Source of the DNA: Caballeronia peredens
GTDB lineage: Bacteria; Pseudomonadota; Gammaproteobacteria; Burkholderiales; Burkholderiaceae
Assembly: GCA_001544595.2 (NCBI GenBank)
Contig: FCOH02000008.1
Location: 124,001-188,000 of the forward strand
Reading direction: 5' to 3'
Length of the DNA: 64,000 nt
The notes under the pieces are model-generated. The model saw nothing but the letters and a program-made list of their open reading frames with translations. It made no database searches and was not told where the DNA came from. A program made the position numbers and the translations under genes. Below, piece by piece: positions 26,174 to 35,045 of the stretch. The stretch's first letter is position 1. Each line of letters opens with the position of its first letter.

Positions 26174-27286
26174 ATGAGCGCGCTCTTCACCCCCGCGACC
26201 CTACGCAGCCTTCAGCTTCCGAATCGCATTTTCGTTTCCCCGATGTGCCAGTACTCCGCCGAGCGCGGCGAGGCCACGCCCTGGCACATGATCCATCTGG
26301 GCCAGCTCGCGTTGTCGGGCGCGGGCATGCTGTTCATCGAGGCGACCTCCGTCGAGCCCGACGGACGCATTACGCCCGGCGATCTCGGCCTGTGGGACGA
26401 CGCGACCGAAGCGGCGCTGCGTCCCGTGCTCGCGGCCATCCGCCAGTACTCGAAAATCGCCGTGACGATGCAGCTGTCGCACGCCGGCCGCAAGGCGTCG
26501 AGCCGCAAGCCGTGGGAAGGCGGCCAGCTGATCTCGGTCGCCGACGGCGGCTGGATGACCTTCGCGCCGTCGGCCATTCCGCACAAGCCGGAAGAAACGC
26601 CGCCGCTCGCGCTCGATACCGCCGGCCTCATGCGCGTGAAGGAAGCCTTCGTCGCGTCGGCGAAGCGCGCGGCGCGCCTGGGCATCGACGGCATCGAAGT
26701 GCATTGCGCGCATGGCTATCTGCTGCACCAGTTCCTTTCGCCGCTCGCCAATCAGCGCACGGACGAATACGGCGGCTCGCGCGAGAACCGCATGCGCTAT
26801 CCGCTCGAAATCTTCGACGCGGTGCGCGCCGCGTTCCCCGCCGACAAGCCGGTCGGTGTGCGCGTTTCCGCAACCGACTGGGTCGAAGGCGGCTGGGGCA
26901 TCGAAGACACGATCGCGTTCGCGAACGAGCTGAAAAAGCGCGGTGTCGACTGGGTCGATGTGTCGTCGGGCGGCGTATCGCCGCTGCAGAAAATTCCGTT
27001 GTCGTCGGGATATCAGGTGCCGTTCGCGCAGGCCGTGAAGGAAGCGACGGGCGTGAACACCGTCGCCGTCGGCTTGATCACCGAGGCTGCGGAAGCGGAA
27101 GAGATCGTCGCGAGCGCTCAGGCGGATTTCGTTGCGATCGCGCGTGCCATGCTCTACGATCCGCGCTGGCCGTGGCACGCGGCGGCCGAGCTCGGCGCGA
27201 CCGTCACGGCGCCGCCGCAATACTGGCGCTCGCAACCGCGCGACCAGAAGAACCTCTTCGGCGAGATCACGATCGGGCAACGTTGA
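26174..27286 (+). CDS. Old yellow enzyme, NADPH-dependent ene-reductase (XenA/YqjM class)
   Basis: 370 residues, an FMN-binding TIM barrel. N-terminal LFTPATLRSLQLPNRI and SPMCQYSAE carry the Cys25 that tunes FMN redox potential in YqjM/XenA-class enzymes. QLSHAGRKAS, HCAHGYLLHQFLSP and NQRTDEYGGSRENR line the active and FMN sites. FVAIARAMLYDPRWPWHAA is the C-terminal phosphate-binding end. It reduces activated C=C bonds and some nitro compounds, often in detoxification. It stands alone with its own terminator. Confidence 0.93.
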   Translation: MSALFTPATLRSLQLPNRIFVSPMCQYSAERGEATPWHMIHLGQLALSGAGMLFIEATSVEPDGRITPGDLGLWDDATEAALRPVLAAIRQYSKIAVTMQLSHAGRKASSRKPWEGGQLISVADGGWMTFAPSAIPHKPEETPPLALDTAGLMRVKEAFVASAKRAARLGIDGIEVHCAHGYLLHQFLSPLANQRTDEYGGSRENRMRYPLEIFDAVRAAFPADKPVGVRVSATDWVEGGWGIEDTIAFANELKKRGVDWVDVSSGGVSPLQKIPLSSGYQVPFAQAVKEATGVNTVAVGLITEAAEAEEIVASAQADFVAIARAMLYDPRWPWHAAAELGATVTAPPQYWRSQPRDQKNLFGEITIGQR

Positions 27287-27320
27287 TCAGCGACGAGCCG
27301 GGAGTGTAGGATACCGGTGT

Positions 27321-27380
27321 GCCGGGCGGCTGCGCCCGGCCAAGCGAACGCGGCGGCATCGGAGCCACCGCGTTTTTTTT
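27321..27380 (+). terminator. Tandem hairpins ending the ene-reductase gene
   Basis: First hairpin GCCGGGCG-GCTG-CGCCCGGC (27321-27340); second AACGCGGCGGC-N6-GCCACCGCGTT (27347-27374) followed by T8. The second is a classic intrinsic terminator. Confidence 0.88.
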
Positions 27381-27437
27381 CATCCCGATGTTCATCCCGA
27401 TCGCGCGGGAGCGAAGCGTTATTTAAGGATTCGTTCG

Positions 27438-27893
27438 ATGAGTTCACGCAGGGTCACCGTTCGCCGCTCGGGCGTGCACGGTAAAGGCGTGTTTGCTACG
27501 AAGCAGATCGCCGCGGGCGAGAAGGTGATGGAATACAAGGGCGAGCGCATTTCGTGGAAAGAAGCGCTGCGCCGCCATCCGCACAATCCCGACGAGCCCA
27601 ATCACACTTTCTATTTCGCGCTGGACGACGGCCGCGTGATCGACGGCAAGATCGAAGGCAACAGCGCGAAGTACATCAACCATTCGTGCGCGCCGAATTG
27701 CGAAGCCGAGGAAGTCGAGGGCCGCGTGTTCATCCACGCGCTGCGCGATATCGAGGCGGATGAAGAGCTGAACTACGACTACGGGCTCGTCATCGAAGGG
27801 CGCATCACGAAGAAGCTCAAGAAGGAATACGAGTGCCGCTGCGGCGCGAAGAAATGCCGCGGAACCATGCTCGCACTGAAGAAGAAAAAGTAA
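27438..27893 (+). CDS. SET-domain protein, lysine methyltransferase fold
   Basis: 151 residues made of a SET domain and a post-SET zinc motif. Motifs: SGVHGKGVFA at the start, EYKGERIS, YINHSCAPNC (the pseudoknot NHSC that binds SAM), ELNYDYG with the catalytic Tyr, and a Cys-rich post-SET CRCGAKKCRG. The C-terminus is Lys-rich. The ATG has AAGGA upstream. SET proteins methylate protein lysines; bacterial targets are mostly unknown. The motifs are complete, so it should be active. Flanked by terminators on both sides, so transcribed alone. Confidence 0.92.
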   Translation: MSSRRVTVRRSGVHGKGVFATKQIAAGEKVMEYKGERISWKEALRRHPHNPDEPNHTFYFALDDGRVIDGKIEGNSAKYINHSCAPNCEAEEVEGRVFIHALRDIEADEELNYDYGLVIEGRITKKLKKEYECRCGAKKCRGTMLALKKKK

Positions 27894-27919
27894 GCCGCGC
27901 GCCGGCGGCAATGCGAAAG

Positions 27920-27946
27920 AGCCACGGTTGCGCCGTGGCTTTTTTC
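27920..27946 (+). terminator. Intrinsic terminator of the SET gene
   Basis: AGCCACGG-TTGCG-CCGTGGCT with six T. It sits against the stop codon of the convergent sensor-kinase gene. Confidence 0.88.
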
Positions 27947-29456
27947 ATTCTGCGACCGGTTTCTCGTCCTTCAACGGCATGCGCACGATGAAGCGCGCGC
28001 CGCCTTCCGGCGCGTCTTCGTAATGCACGCTGCCGCCATGCAGCACGACGATATCGTGAACGATCGCGAGCCCGAGTCCCGCGCCGCCTTCGACGCTCTG
28101 TCCGTCGCCGCGGAAGAAGCGCTTGAAGAGATCCGGTTGCTGGTCGGGCGGCACGCCGGGCCCGTTGTCTTCCACGACGACTTCGCCGAAGCGGCGCCCG
28201 GCATCGCGCCATTCGGTGACGGTCACCGTGATGCGCGCGCCTTCGACGCGAGACGGCGGAACGTACTTGAGCGCGTTGTCGATCAGATTCGCGAGCACTT
28301 CGCGCGTAAGCACGATATTGCCGCGCACGATCAGCGGATGCTCGTTGTCGGGGTCGTCGAGGCGCTGGAAGCCGAGATCGACGTGCGCGGCGAGCGCGCG
28401 CGGCACCCACTCCGCGCCGGTCTCGAAGGCGAGCGCGGCGAGATCGAAATCGGCGAAACGCGCGGCCTGCTCGCCCGGTTCCGCGCGCGCCAGCGACAGC
28501 AATTGATTCGACAGACGCACCGCGCGATCCGCGGACGCGCGCAATTCCTTCACCGCTTCGATGGCCTTCGCGGGATCGCGCGAACTGAGCGCCTGCTCCG
28601 CATGCAGCTTCACGGCGGTCAGCGGCGTGCGCAACTGATGCGCGGCATCGGCGATGAACTTGCGCTGCGCGTCGAGCGCCGCCTGCAGACGCACGAGCAG
28701 GGCATTCATCGCGCTCGTGAGCGGGCGGATTTCGCTCGGCACGTAGGTTTCGTCGACGGGTTCGAGCGAGATGTGCGTCTGCTGATTGAGCGCGTCGGCG
28801 AGATCGGTGAGCGGGTTCAACTGCTGATTCACGACGCGCCATACGATCACCCAGCCGGCGAGCAGCAGCAACGCGAGCGGCATCATGATCGCGATCAGAA
28901 ACTCCACCGCGATCCGATAGCGCGAGCCGACCCGCTGTGCCACTTCCACGACGATCGGATTGCCGGTCGGCTGCGGCACGCGCACCTGAGCCGCGCGCAC
29001 GCTCACGCCCTGAAAGTGCGTCTCGAAGACATACGCGTAGTGGATGCGCCGGACATTGCTGCCGGTGAGCGGAAGTTCGGGCTCGCCGGCAATTTCCTCG
29101 TCGCCGGTGCTGATGCGGTAGATGAGCTGCTCGACGGGATCGGAGAACATCGCCTGCGCGAGCGGCGGAACCGTCACGGGGGCATCGACGCCCGCAAGCT
29201 GGATCTGTTTGGAGATGGCGGTGGCGAGATCCGCGAGCGAGCGGTCCACGACGTGCTGCGTGTATTGCCACGCGAGCCAGTAAGCCATGAGGCCGCTCAT
29301 CAGCGCGAGCAGGGACAGCGGCGCGGCGAGGCGGCGCAGCAGCGTGCGCCGCAGGCTCGGCGGCGCCGGGGTCGGGGCGGCTTTCGATCGCGCCAGATCG
29401 AGCCAGTCTTCGCGGGCGAAACGCTGATCGCCCGCGCGCCGGGTGGGAAATCGCAA
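27945..29456 (-). CDS. Sensor histidine kinase (TctE-like)
   Basis: 503 residues. Two membrane helices (about 45-65 and 182-208) flank a periplasmic sensor domain, then a HAMP-like linker. H-box DAAHQLRTPLTAVKLHAE, N-box NLIDNALKYV, G1 VEDNGPGVPP, F-box and G2 GGAGLGLAIV are all present, so it should autophosphorylate and signal to the response regulator 32 bp upstream. The start is uncertain: I use a TTG at 29456 that has no clear ribosome binding site; a later start before the first helix is possible. The sensor architecture resembles kinases that detect organic acids, but the ligand is unknown. Confidence 0.9.
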   Translation of the reverse strand: MRFPTRRAGDQRFAREDWLDLARSKAAPTPAPPSLRRTLLRRLAAPLSLLALMSGLMAYWLAWQYTQHVVDRSLADLATAISKQIQLAGVDAPVTVPPLAQAMFSDPVEQLIYRISTGDEEIAGEPELPLTGSNVRRIHYAYVFETHFQGVSVRAAQVRVPQPTGNPIVVEVAQRVGSRYRIAVEFLIAIMMPLALLLLAGWVIVWRVVNQQLNPLTDLADALNQQTHISLEPVDETYVPSEIRPLTSAMNALLVRLQAALDAQRKFIADAAHQLRTPLTAVKLHAEQALSSRDPAKAIEAVKELRASADRAVRLSNQLLSLARAEPGEQAARFADFDLAALAFETGAEWVPRALAAHVDLGFQRLDDPDNEHPLIVRGNIVLTREVLANLIDNALKYVPPSRVEGARITVTVTEWRDAGRRFGEVVVEDNGPGVPPDQQPDLFKRFFRGDGQSVEGGAGLGLAIVHDIVVLHGGSVHYEDAPEGGARFIVRMPLKDEKPVAE

Positions 29457-29488
29457 GGCGTGTTATCGCGGCGGCAGACGCGAAAACG

Positions 29489-30175
29489 TCATGCCGCCTG
29501 GCGAATCTCCTGAAGCAGATAGCCGAAGCCGCGCACCGTCACGATCTCGACGCGCGTGTTTTCGAGCTTTTTGCGCACGCGATGCACGTAGACTTCGATG
29601 GCCGTATCGCCGAGATCGCCGCCGAAGTGCGTCAGGTGATCCTGCAATTGCGCCTTGCTCACGACGCGGCCGTGGCGCAGCAACAGCATTTCGAGCACCG
29701 CGAATTCGCGCGGCGAGAGTTCGAGCGGACGTTCGTCGTTGAAGATGCGGCGATCGACACCCGACAGACGCAGGCCGCCCAGCGACACTTCGGGGCGCGG
29801 CACATCGCCGTGCGGACCGCTGCGGCGCATCACGGCGCGGATGCGCGCCTCGAGTTCCTGCGGCTCGAAGGGCTTCAGCATGTAGTCGTCGGCGCCGCTG
29901 TTCAGGCCCTGCACGCGATCGTGCAGTTCGTCGCGCGCGGTGAGGATGATCACGGGCGTGTGCCGGTTGCCCTGGCGGAAGCGCGAGAGCAGCGTCATGC
30001 CGTCGATGCCGGGCAAGCCCAGATCGAGGATGACGAGCTCGTGGCGATTCTGCGCGAGCGCCTGCTCGGCGAAGATGCCGTCGTGCACCATGTCGACCGT
30101 GAAGCCGGATTGTTCGAGGCTGCTTTGAATGCCGCGCGCGATGGGGCGGTCGTCTTCGATCAGAAGGATTCGCAT
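29489..30175 (-). CDS. OmpR-family response regulator
   Basis: 228 residues. Receiver domain (1-115) with the acidic pair EDD at 7-9, phospho-acceptor Asp in LVILDLGLPG, switch Thr in ILTARD and Lys in MLKPFEP. C-terminal winged helix (140-225) with ELSPREFAVLEML and VYVHRVRKKLE, as in OmpR/PhoB. First gene of a two-gene operon with the sensor kinase. Start ATG at 30175, where the receiver begins; upstream open sequence is not conserved. Confidence 0.94.
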   Translation of the reverse strand: MRILLIEDDRPIARGIQSSLEQSGFTVDMVHDGIFAEQALAQNRHELVILDLGLPGIDGMTLLSRFRQGNRHTPVIILTARDELHDRVQGLNSGADDYMLKPFEPQELEARIRAVMRRSGPHGDVPRPEVSLGGLRLSGVDRRIFNDERPLELSPREFAVLEMLLLRHGRVVSKAQLQDHLTHFGGDLGDTAIEVYVHRVRKKLENTRVEIVTVRGFGYLLQEIRQAA

Positions 30176-30360
30176 GGAGTCGCTCAAGTACAATGGGTTG
30201 AACTCGGACCGGCGGGGCGGCGCTTCTATGGTGACACACCCGATGCGCAACGCGGCGGCCGGTTCGAGCCGGTTAAAACTCACTTCTCATGCGGCGTTGC
30301 TCGACCGTTTTTCGGAAGAAGACGCGAGCGGCCGTACACCGAATGTCTTTCTGCCCGGAC

Positions 30361-30591
30361 ATGGCCGCCATCCCGATCAACGAACTCGAAGCCGCGATCA
30401 ACTACTGGCGCGGCCGCTCGCCGTCCAGCGGCGATGAACTCAGCCTCTGCAAGGAGGCGAGCGCGCTGTCCAGGCCCTATGCGCTGCTGATTGTACAGCG
30501 TCAGTCCAGCCTGCTACCCGAGCAACTGGACGACGATGCGCGTGCCGCCTGGGAAGCTTACGAACGCTTCAAGAATGGCATGCGTGGTTGA
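30361..30591 (+). CDS. Small conserved protein (DUF3717-type)
   Basis: 76 residues. It starts MAAIPINELEAAINYWR and contains SLCKEASALSRPYALLIVQ, which I recognise as the DUF3717 group of short proteins common in Burkholderiaceae. Predicted soluble, mostly helical, function unknown. It lies between the divergent response-regulator gene and an Lrp-type gene and has no obvious operon partner. Confidence 0.75.
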   Translation: MAAIPINELEAAINYWRGRSPSSGDELSLCKEASALSRPYALLIVQRQSSLLPEQLDDDARAAWEAYERFKNGMRG

Positions 30592-30741
30592 AAGAAAAAC
30601 CCCGCTCAACCTTTCTGTTTACCTCGTAAACGCTTCCAGTTGCCGGATTTTCGCTCGAATCCGGGCGATTGCCGGCTTTCGGCGCTGTCATCGTTCGTAA
30701 CACGTACGTTACCTTGTTTGCCACTGTAAGCATTCGTTAAA

Positions 30742-30771
30742 CCTTGCGCGAAACGGCCTTTTCGCGCAAGG
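30742..30771. repeat. 12-bp inverted repeat upstream of the Lrp-type gene
   Basis: CCTTGCGCGAAA (30742-30753) and TTTCGCGCAAGG (30760-30771) are perfect complements with a 6-bp spacer. No T-tract follows. It could be an operator for the Lrp-type regulator 70 bp downstream or a hairpin ending the small gene before it. Confidence 0.5.
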
Positions 30772-30840
30772 GGTATGTGAGCGCGCGCGCGTCAATGCGA
30801 TAAAGTCGCATTTACCCTCGTTTTTGCGCGAATCCGCCTC

Positions 30841-31326
30841 ATGCTCGACCTCGACCATTTCGACCTTGCCCTGCTCGACGTGCTTCAGCGCTTCGGCCGC
30901 GCCACCCATCAACAACTGGGCGAGCAGGTGCCGCTCTCGCCGTCGCAGATTGGACGACGTCTGCAAAGGCTCGAAGCGGCCGGGGTCATCGAAGGGTATC
31001 GGGTGGTTCTGCGGCCGGAGAAACTGGGCCTGGGCGTGACGGCGTTCACGAGCCTGAAGCTCAAGCATCACGGAGATTCGATCATCGAGCAGTTCCAGCA
31101 GCAGATCGAAATGCTTCCCGAAGTGCTCGAATGCCACGCGACGGTGGGCGACGCCGATTATCTGCTGCGCATTGTCGCGCCGGATCTGAACGCGCTGTCA
31201 GGCTTCGTCATGAAGAAGCTGATGCGCGTGCCGGGCGTCGACAGCGTGCGCTCGAACATCGTGCTCACGACGTTCAAGCGCAACGGCCCGCTGCCGCTGA
31301 CTCATCTGGCAGCCGACGCTTCCTGA
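30841..31326 (+). CDS. Lrp/AsnC family transcriptional regulator
   Basis: 161 residues: N-terminal helix-turn-helix (LDVLQRFGRATHQQLGEQVPLSPSQIGRRLQRLEAAGVI), then the RAM/AsnC ligand-binding domain (EVLECHATVGDADYLLRIV, MRVPGVDSVRSNIVLTTFK). These are octameric regulators that sense amino acids. The gene is convergent with and overlaps the end of the CYTH gene by 25 bp. Which amino acid it senses is unknown; nearby amino-acid importers are possible targets by proximity only. Confidence 0.92.
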   Translation: MLDLDHFDLALLDVLQRFGRATHQQLGEQVPLSPSQIGRRLQRLEAAGVIEGYRVVLRPEKLGLGVTAFTSLKLKHHGDSIIEQFQQQIEMLPEVLECHATVGDADYLLRIVAPDLNALSGFVMKKLMRVPGVDSVRSNIVLTTFKRNGPLPLTHLAADAS

Positions 31327-31838
31327 GCCGGATTCAGCAAATCCACATACGCGAGCGGCACCAGGTCCGCTTCGCCCACGCCCAGGCGCGTGAACATCGC
31401 GTGCGCTTCCTGCTCGCCGCCGGCTTCGTCGTCGTCCTGGCCGAGCAGCACTTCCAGTTCGATGAAATCGCCCAGTCCGTCCACGCGGTCCAGATGGATC
31501 CGCGTGCGCCCGACGAGATACACGTGCCGTTCCTTCGAGACGATTCCGCGCGTCGTCAGCGCCTGCGCGAGCAGCGCGTGCATCGCTTCCGGATTGGTCA
31601 CCGGGCTGCGCGAGTAGTAGGAGACTTTCGGGCCGTCGCGGTCGTCGCGCTGGTAGAAAATCAGCTCGGAGGGCGTGCCGTCGTCGAACTGGCGCAGCTT
31701 GAGGCGTCCGGTGGGCACGTCGTAGAAGAAATCTTGCTGGCGAAACACCAGCGGCGCATCGGTGGCGAGCGCGGCCGCGCGTTCGCGCAATTGCTCGAAC
31801 TGATGCGCGCGGGCCTTGATTTCGATGTTGCGTGCCAT
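31302..31838 (-). CDS. CYTH-domain phosphohydrolase / class IV adenylate cyclase-like protein
   Basis: 178 residues. Starts MARNIEIKARA, the ExExK motif that defines CYTH enzymes, with later conserved charged strands (GRLKLRQF, ELIFYQRDD, RIHLDRVDGLGDFIELEVLL). The fold is a tunnel that binds triphosphates with divalent metal. Family activities include thiamine triphosphatase, inorganic triphosphatase and class IV adenylate cyclase; sequence alone does not decide. It overlaps the Lrp-type gene tail to tail. Confidence 0.88.
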   Translation of the reverse strand: MARNIEIKARAHQFEQLRERAAALATDAPLVFRQQDFFYDVPTGRLKLRQFDDGTPSELIFYQRDDRDGPKVSYYSRSPVTNPEAMHALLAQALTTRGIVSKERHVYLVGRTRIHLDRVDGLGDFIELEVLLGQDDDEAGGEQEAHAMFTRLGVGEADLVPLAYVDLLNPAQEASAAR

Positions 31839-31952
31839 GAAGACTCCTCGAACACGGTTGGATGGATCTGCGAGGGCTCAGCCTAGCAAATAATCGATGA
31901 AGCGCGCTTGAAACCCCTGCGCGCGCACGCGGAAATTCCATCCGGACGGCGT

Positions 31953-32855
31953 TCATAGCGCCCATTGCGCGTCGATCAGTCGCAGCGCGGCCGCGATCGC
32001 CGGTTCCTCGCGGCGCTCCGCGAGCGCGACGAACGAGAGTTGCGTCGGCACCGTGACGCCTTCGACGATCGTCAGCGCGTGCGCATGCGCCTCGCCGATC
32101 GCGATCGAATCCCGCGCGAGCGACAGGCCGACGCCCGATTTCACGAGATCGAGCATCGACGGCTCCTGATCCACTTCCGCGACGATCACCGGCTGCGCGC
32201 CGGCCTCGCGGAAAATCCGCGACAGCAGCCGGTTGTGCCCGGACTCGGGCGGCGTCCAGATCCACGGCAGTTTGGCGAGCGCCGCCCAGCTTCGCTTGCC
32301 CTTGTTCACGCGGTTGTGCCATCCCGCTGGCGCGAGCACGCGATACATGAACGGCATCAGGCGAACGACGTGAAAGCGTTCGCCGTCACGCGTGCCGTCG
32401 ATGGCCGGATCGCCGATGTAATAGCCGACATCGAGATCGCGCGCCCGCACGCGTTCCAGCACCCAGCCCGACATACCGTGCCGCAGCGAAGTTTCGATGC
32501 GCGGATGCGTTTCGACCAGTTGCCGCAAAAAACCGCCGAGCCGCAGAAAGCCGGGATCGAGGATCGTGCCGATACGCAGCGTGCCGCTCACTTCGTGACG
32601 CAGCGCGGCAGCGGCGCGCTGGACATCGGCGGCGGCGGCGAGCGCGCGCTCGGCGTGCGGCAGCAGCGCTTCGCCGTCGCGCGTGAGGAGCAGCCCGTGC
32701 GACGTACGCGAGAACAGCACGACGCCGAGCGTTTCCTGCAGGCTCTTGATCTGCAGGCTGACAGCCGGCTGCGTCAGATGCAGATGGGCCGCGGCGCGCG
32801 TCAGATTGCCTTCGCGTGCGACAGTCACGAAGGCGCGCAAAAGCGTGTAGTCCAT
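31953..32855 (-). CDS. LysR-type transcriptional regulator
   Basis: 300 residues. N-terminal winged helix (LLRAFVTVAREGNLTRAA, LHLTQPAVSLQIKSLQ) and a C-terminal type 2 periplasmic-binding-like effector domain (GTLRIGTILDPGFLRL onward). It is divergent from the GMC dehydrogenase gene with a 123-bp shared promoter region holding an inverted repeat, the normal arrangement for a LysR protein controlling its neighbour. The inducer is unknown and could be the dehydrogenase substrate or product. Confidence 0.94.
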   Translation of the reverse strand: MDYTLLRAFVTVAREGNLTRAAAHLHLTQPAVSLQIKSLQETLGVVLFSRTSHGLLLTRDGEALLPHAERALAAAADVQRAAAALRHEVSGTLRIGTILDPGFLRLGGFLRQLVETHPRIETSLRHGMSGWVLERVRARDLDVGYYIGDPAIDGTRDGERFHVVRLMPFMYRVLAPAGWHNRVNKGKRSWAALAKLPWIWTPPESGHNRLLSRIFREAGAQPVIVAEVDQEPSMLDLVKSGVGLSLARDSIAIGEAHAHALTIVEGVTVPTQLSFVALAERREEPAIAAALRLIDAQWAL

Positions 32856-32859
32856 CGAC

Positions 32860-32882
32860 TGATATTAACGCGACTTATATCA
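32860..32882. promoter_or_regulatory. Candidate LysR operator (TGATAT-N11-ATATCA)
   Basis: A perfect 6-bp inverted repeat with an 11-bp spacer, 4 bp upstream of the lysR start and in the shared promoter region. It fits the T-N11-A LysR motif. A further ATATC lies at 32892-32896. Confidence 0.5.
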
Positions 32883-32978
32883 CTGTTGAACATATCTCAT
32901 TGGATTCGGCGGCGATTCCGGCAGTACGCTCGCGTTATCCGTTGGACATGTCGCGAAAGACGGCAACAGGAGACATCG

Positions 32979-34655
32979 ATGAAACAGAACGCGCGAAAGC
33001 TCGAAGGCGAATTCGACTACATCGTCGTCGGGGCGGGCACGGCCGGGTGTGTGCTCGCGAACCGGCTGAGCGAGGATCCGAACGTCAACGTGCTGCTGCT
33101 CGAAGCCGGCGGCAAGGACGACTATCACTGGATCCACATTCCCGTCGGCTATCTGTATTGCATCGGCAATCCGCGCACGGACTGGCTCTACAAGACGCAG
33201 GCGGAAGCGGGCCTCAACGGCCGCAAGCTGGCGTATCCGCGCGGGCGCGTGCTCGGCGGATGTTCGTCGATCAACGGCATGATCTACATGCGCGGCCAGC
33301 GCGAGGACTACGACGACTGGGCGCACATCAGCGGCGACCCGAACTGGTCGTGGGATTCCGTGCTGCCCATCTTCATGCGCAGCGAGGATCATCACGGCGG
33401 CGGAAATCAGTGGCACGGCGCGGGCGGCGAATGGCGCGTCGAGAAGCAGCGGCTGAAGTGGAAGATTCTCGAAACCTTCGCGCAAGCCGCACAGCAAAGC
33501 GGCATTCCCTCCACCGACGACTTCAATCGCGGCGACAACACCGGCGTCGGTTACTTCGAGGTGAATCAGCGCAGCGGCATCCGCTGGAACGCGGCGAAAG
33601 CTTTTTTGCGCGAAGCGATGAAGCGTCCCAATCTGACGACGATCACCGGCGCGCACACGCAGCGGCTCGTGTTCGAAGGCGCGCGCTGCGTCGGCGTGGA
33701 GTATCGCGGCGGCGATGTGGACTACCTCGCGCGTGCGCACTGCGAAGTCATACTCAGCGCGGGCGCGGTGAATTCGCCGCAGATTCTCGAACTGTCAGGC
33801 ATCGGCAATGGCGCGCGCCTGCAGCGCCTGGGCATCGATGTCGTGAAGAGCCTGCGCGGCGTCGGTGAAAATCTGCAGGACCACTTGCAATTGCGCATGG
33901 CGTACAAGGTCAACGGCGTGCGCACGCTCAACACGTTGTCCGCGCATTGGTGGGGCAAACTCTTCATCGGCATGCAGTACGCGTTGACGAGAAGCGGCCC
34001 GATGTCGATGGCGCCTTCGCAACTCGGCACGTTCGCGAAGTCCAATCCCGACGATGCATCGATCACGCGGCCCGACGTGCAATACCACGTCCAGCCTTTG
34101 TCGCTCGAACGTTTCGGCGAACCGCTGCATGCGTTCAATGCGTTCACCGCGTCGGTGTGCAATCTGCGGCCGACTTCGCGCGGCAGCGTGCATATCGAAA
34201 CGCCGGATGCGCACGCGGCGCCGCTGATCGCGCCGAATTATCTGTCGACGGAGCACGACCGCGAAGTTGCCGCGAACGCGTTGCGTCTCACGCGGCGCAT
34301 CGTCGGCGCGCCCGCAATGGCGCAATACGCGCCCGAGGAGATTCTTCCCGGCATTCAGTATCAGACACAGGAAGAACTCGTCGAAGCAGCGGGCAAAATC
34401 GGCACGACGATCTTCCATCCGGTCGGCACCTGCCGCATGGGCACGGACAACGATCCGGGCGCGGTCGTCGACAGCCGCCTGCGTGTGATCGGCGTGCGCG
34501 GCCTGCGTGTCGTCGATGCATCGGTGATGCCGACCATCACGTCGGGCAACACGAACTCGCCGACGCTGATGATCGCCGAACGCGCAAGCGAGATGATCCG
34601 CGAAGACCGGCGCGGCATCGAGGCGCAAGAAGTGATCGCGACCGCGCTCGCGTGA
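32979..34655 (+). CDS. GMC-family FAD-dependent alcohol/choline dehydrogenase
   Basis: 558 residues, the usual length for BetA/AlkJ-like enzymes. FAD-binding VVGAGTAGCVLANRL, the GMC signatures GGCSSINGMIYMRGQ and SAGAVNSPQILELSGIG, and the C-terminal catalytic HPVGTCRMG followed by NTNSPTLMIAERA are all present. It oxidises a primary alcohol to an aldehyde with FAD and passes electrons to the respiratory chain. The ATG has CAGGAG upstream. It is under a divergent LysR gene and followed by an importer operon, so it may use an imported alcohol; no betaine-pathway genes are nearby. Confidence 0.93.
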   Translation: MKQNARKLEGEFDYIVVGAGTAGCVLANRLSEDPNVNVLLLEAGGKDDYHWIHIPVGYLYCIGNPRTDWLYKTQAEAGLNGRKLAYPRGRVLGGCSSINGMIYMRGQREDYDDWAHISGDPNWSWDSVLPIFMRSEDHHGGGNQWHGAGGEWRVEKQRLKWKILETFAQAAQQSGIPSTDDFNRGDNTGVGYFEVNQRSGIRWNAAKAFLREAMKRPNLTTITGAHTQRLVFEGARCVGVEYRGGDVDYLARAHCEVILSAGAVNSPQILELSGIGNGARLQRLGIDVVKSLRGVGENLQDHLQLRMAYKVNGVRTLNTLSAHWWGKLFIGMQYALTRSGPMSMAPSQLGTFAKSNPDDASITRPDVQYHVQPLSLERFGEPLHAFNAFTASVCNLRPTSRGSVHIETPDAHAAPLIAPNYLSTEHDREVAANALRLTRRIVGAPAMAQYAPEEILPGIQYQTQEELVEAAGKIGTTIFHPVGTCRMGTDNDPGAVVDSRLRVIGVRGLRVVDASVMPTITSGNTNSPTLMIAERASEMIREDRRGIEAQEVIATALA

Positions 34656-35045
34656 CAGATCGATGAACCCGCAGTGAACGGCGCGCATCGCATGCTCAGA
34701 TGACGCGTGCATGGCGCGCCGATGGCATCGCGCGAAGCAATCGTTATATGCGCATGGAATAAGCACTGTCCATGCCCTGATTGCGTGCATGCGCGCGGCT
34801 TCCAAGCAAATCGTTAGTTAGTGCAAATCCCGATAAGTGCGCTGCATCATTGGCGCGACAATGGCCCCGGATCAAGTGATGCTCGGCATACCTCGTGCAC
34901 ACTTTGTGCAGCACGTCATCGCCAGAAGCGATGCGGCGCATGAAGCAGGCAAGACCGGAATGGATACGTTCGGGTGCGCGCGGAAACAAAAATAAAGCGC
35001 AGGCGAACCCATTCGTCCGGCGCCTCACTTCGCATGGAAGGGGAC
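34656..35045. other. 390-bp intergenic region before the first ABC importer
   Basis: No credible gene. It should contain the promoter of the importer operon. GGAAGGGG just before 35046 is the ribosome binding site of the first ATPase gene. Confidence 0.5.
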
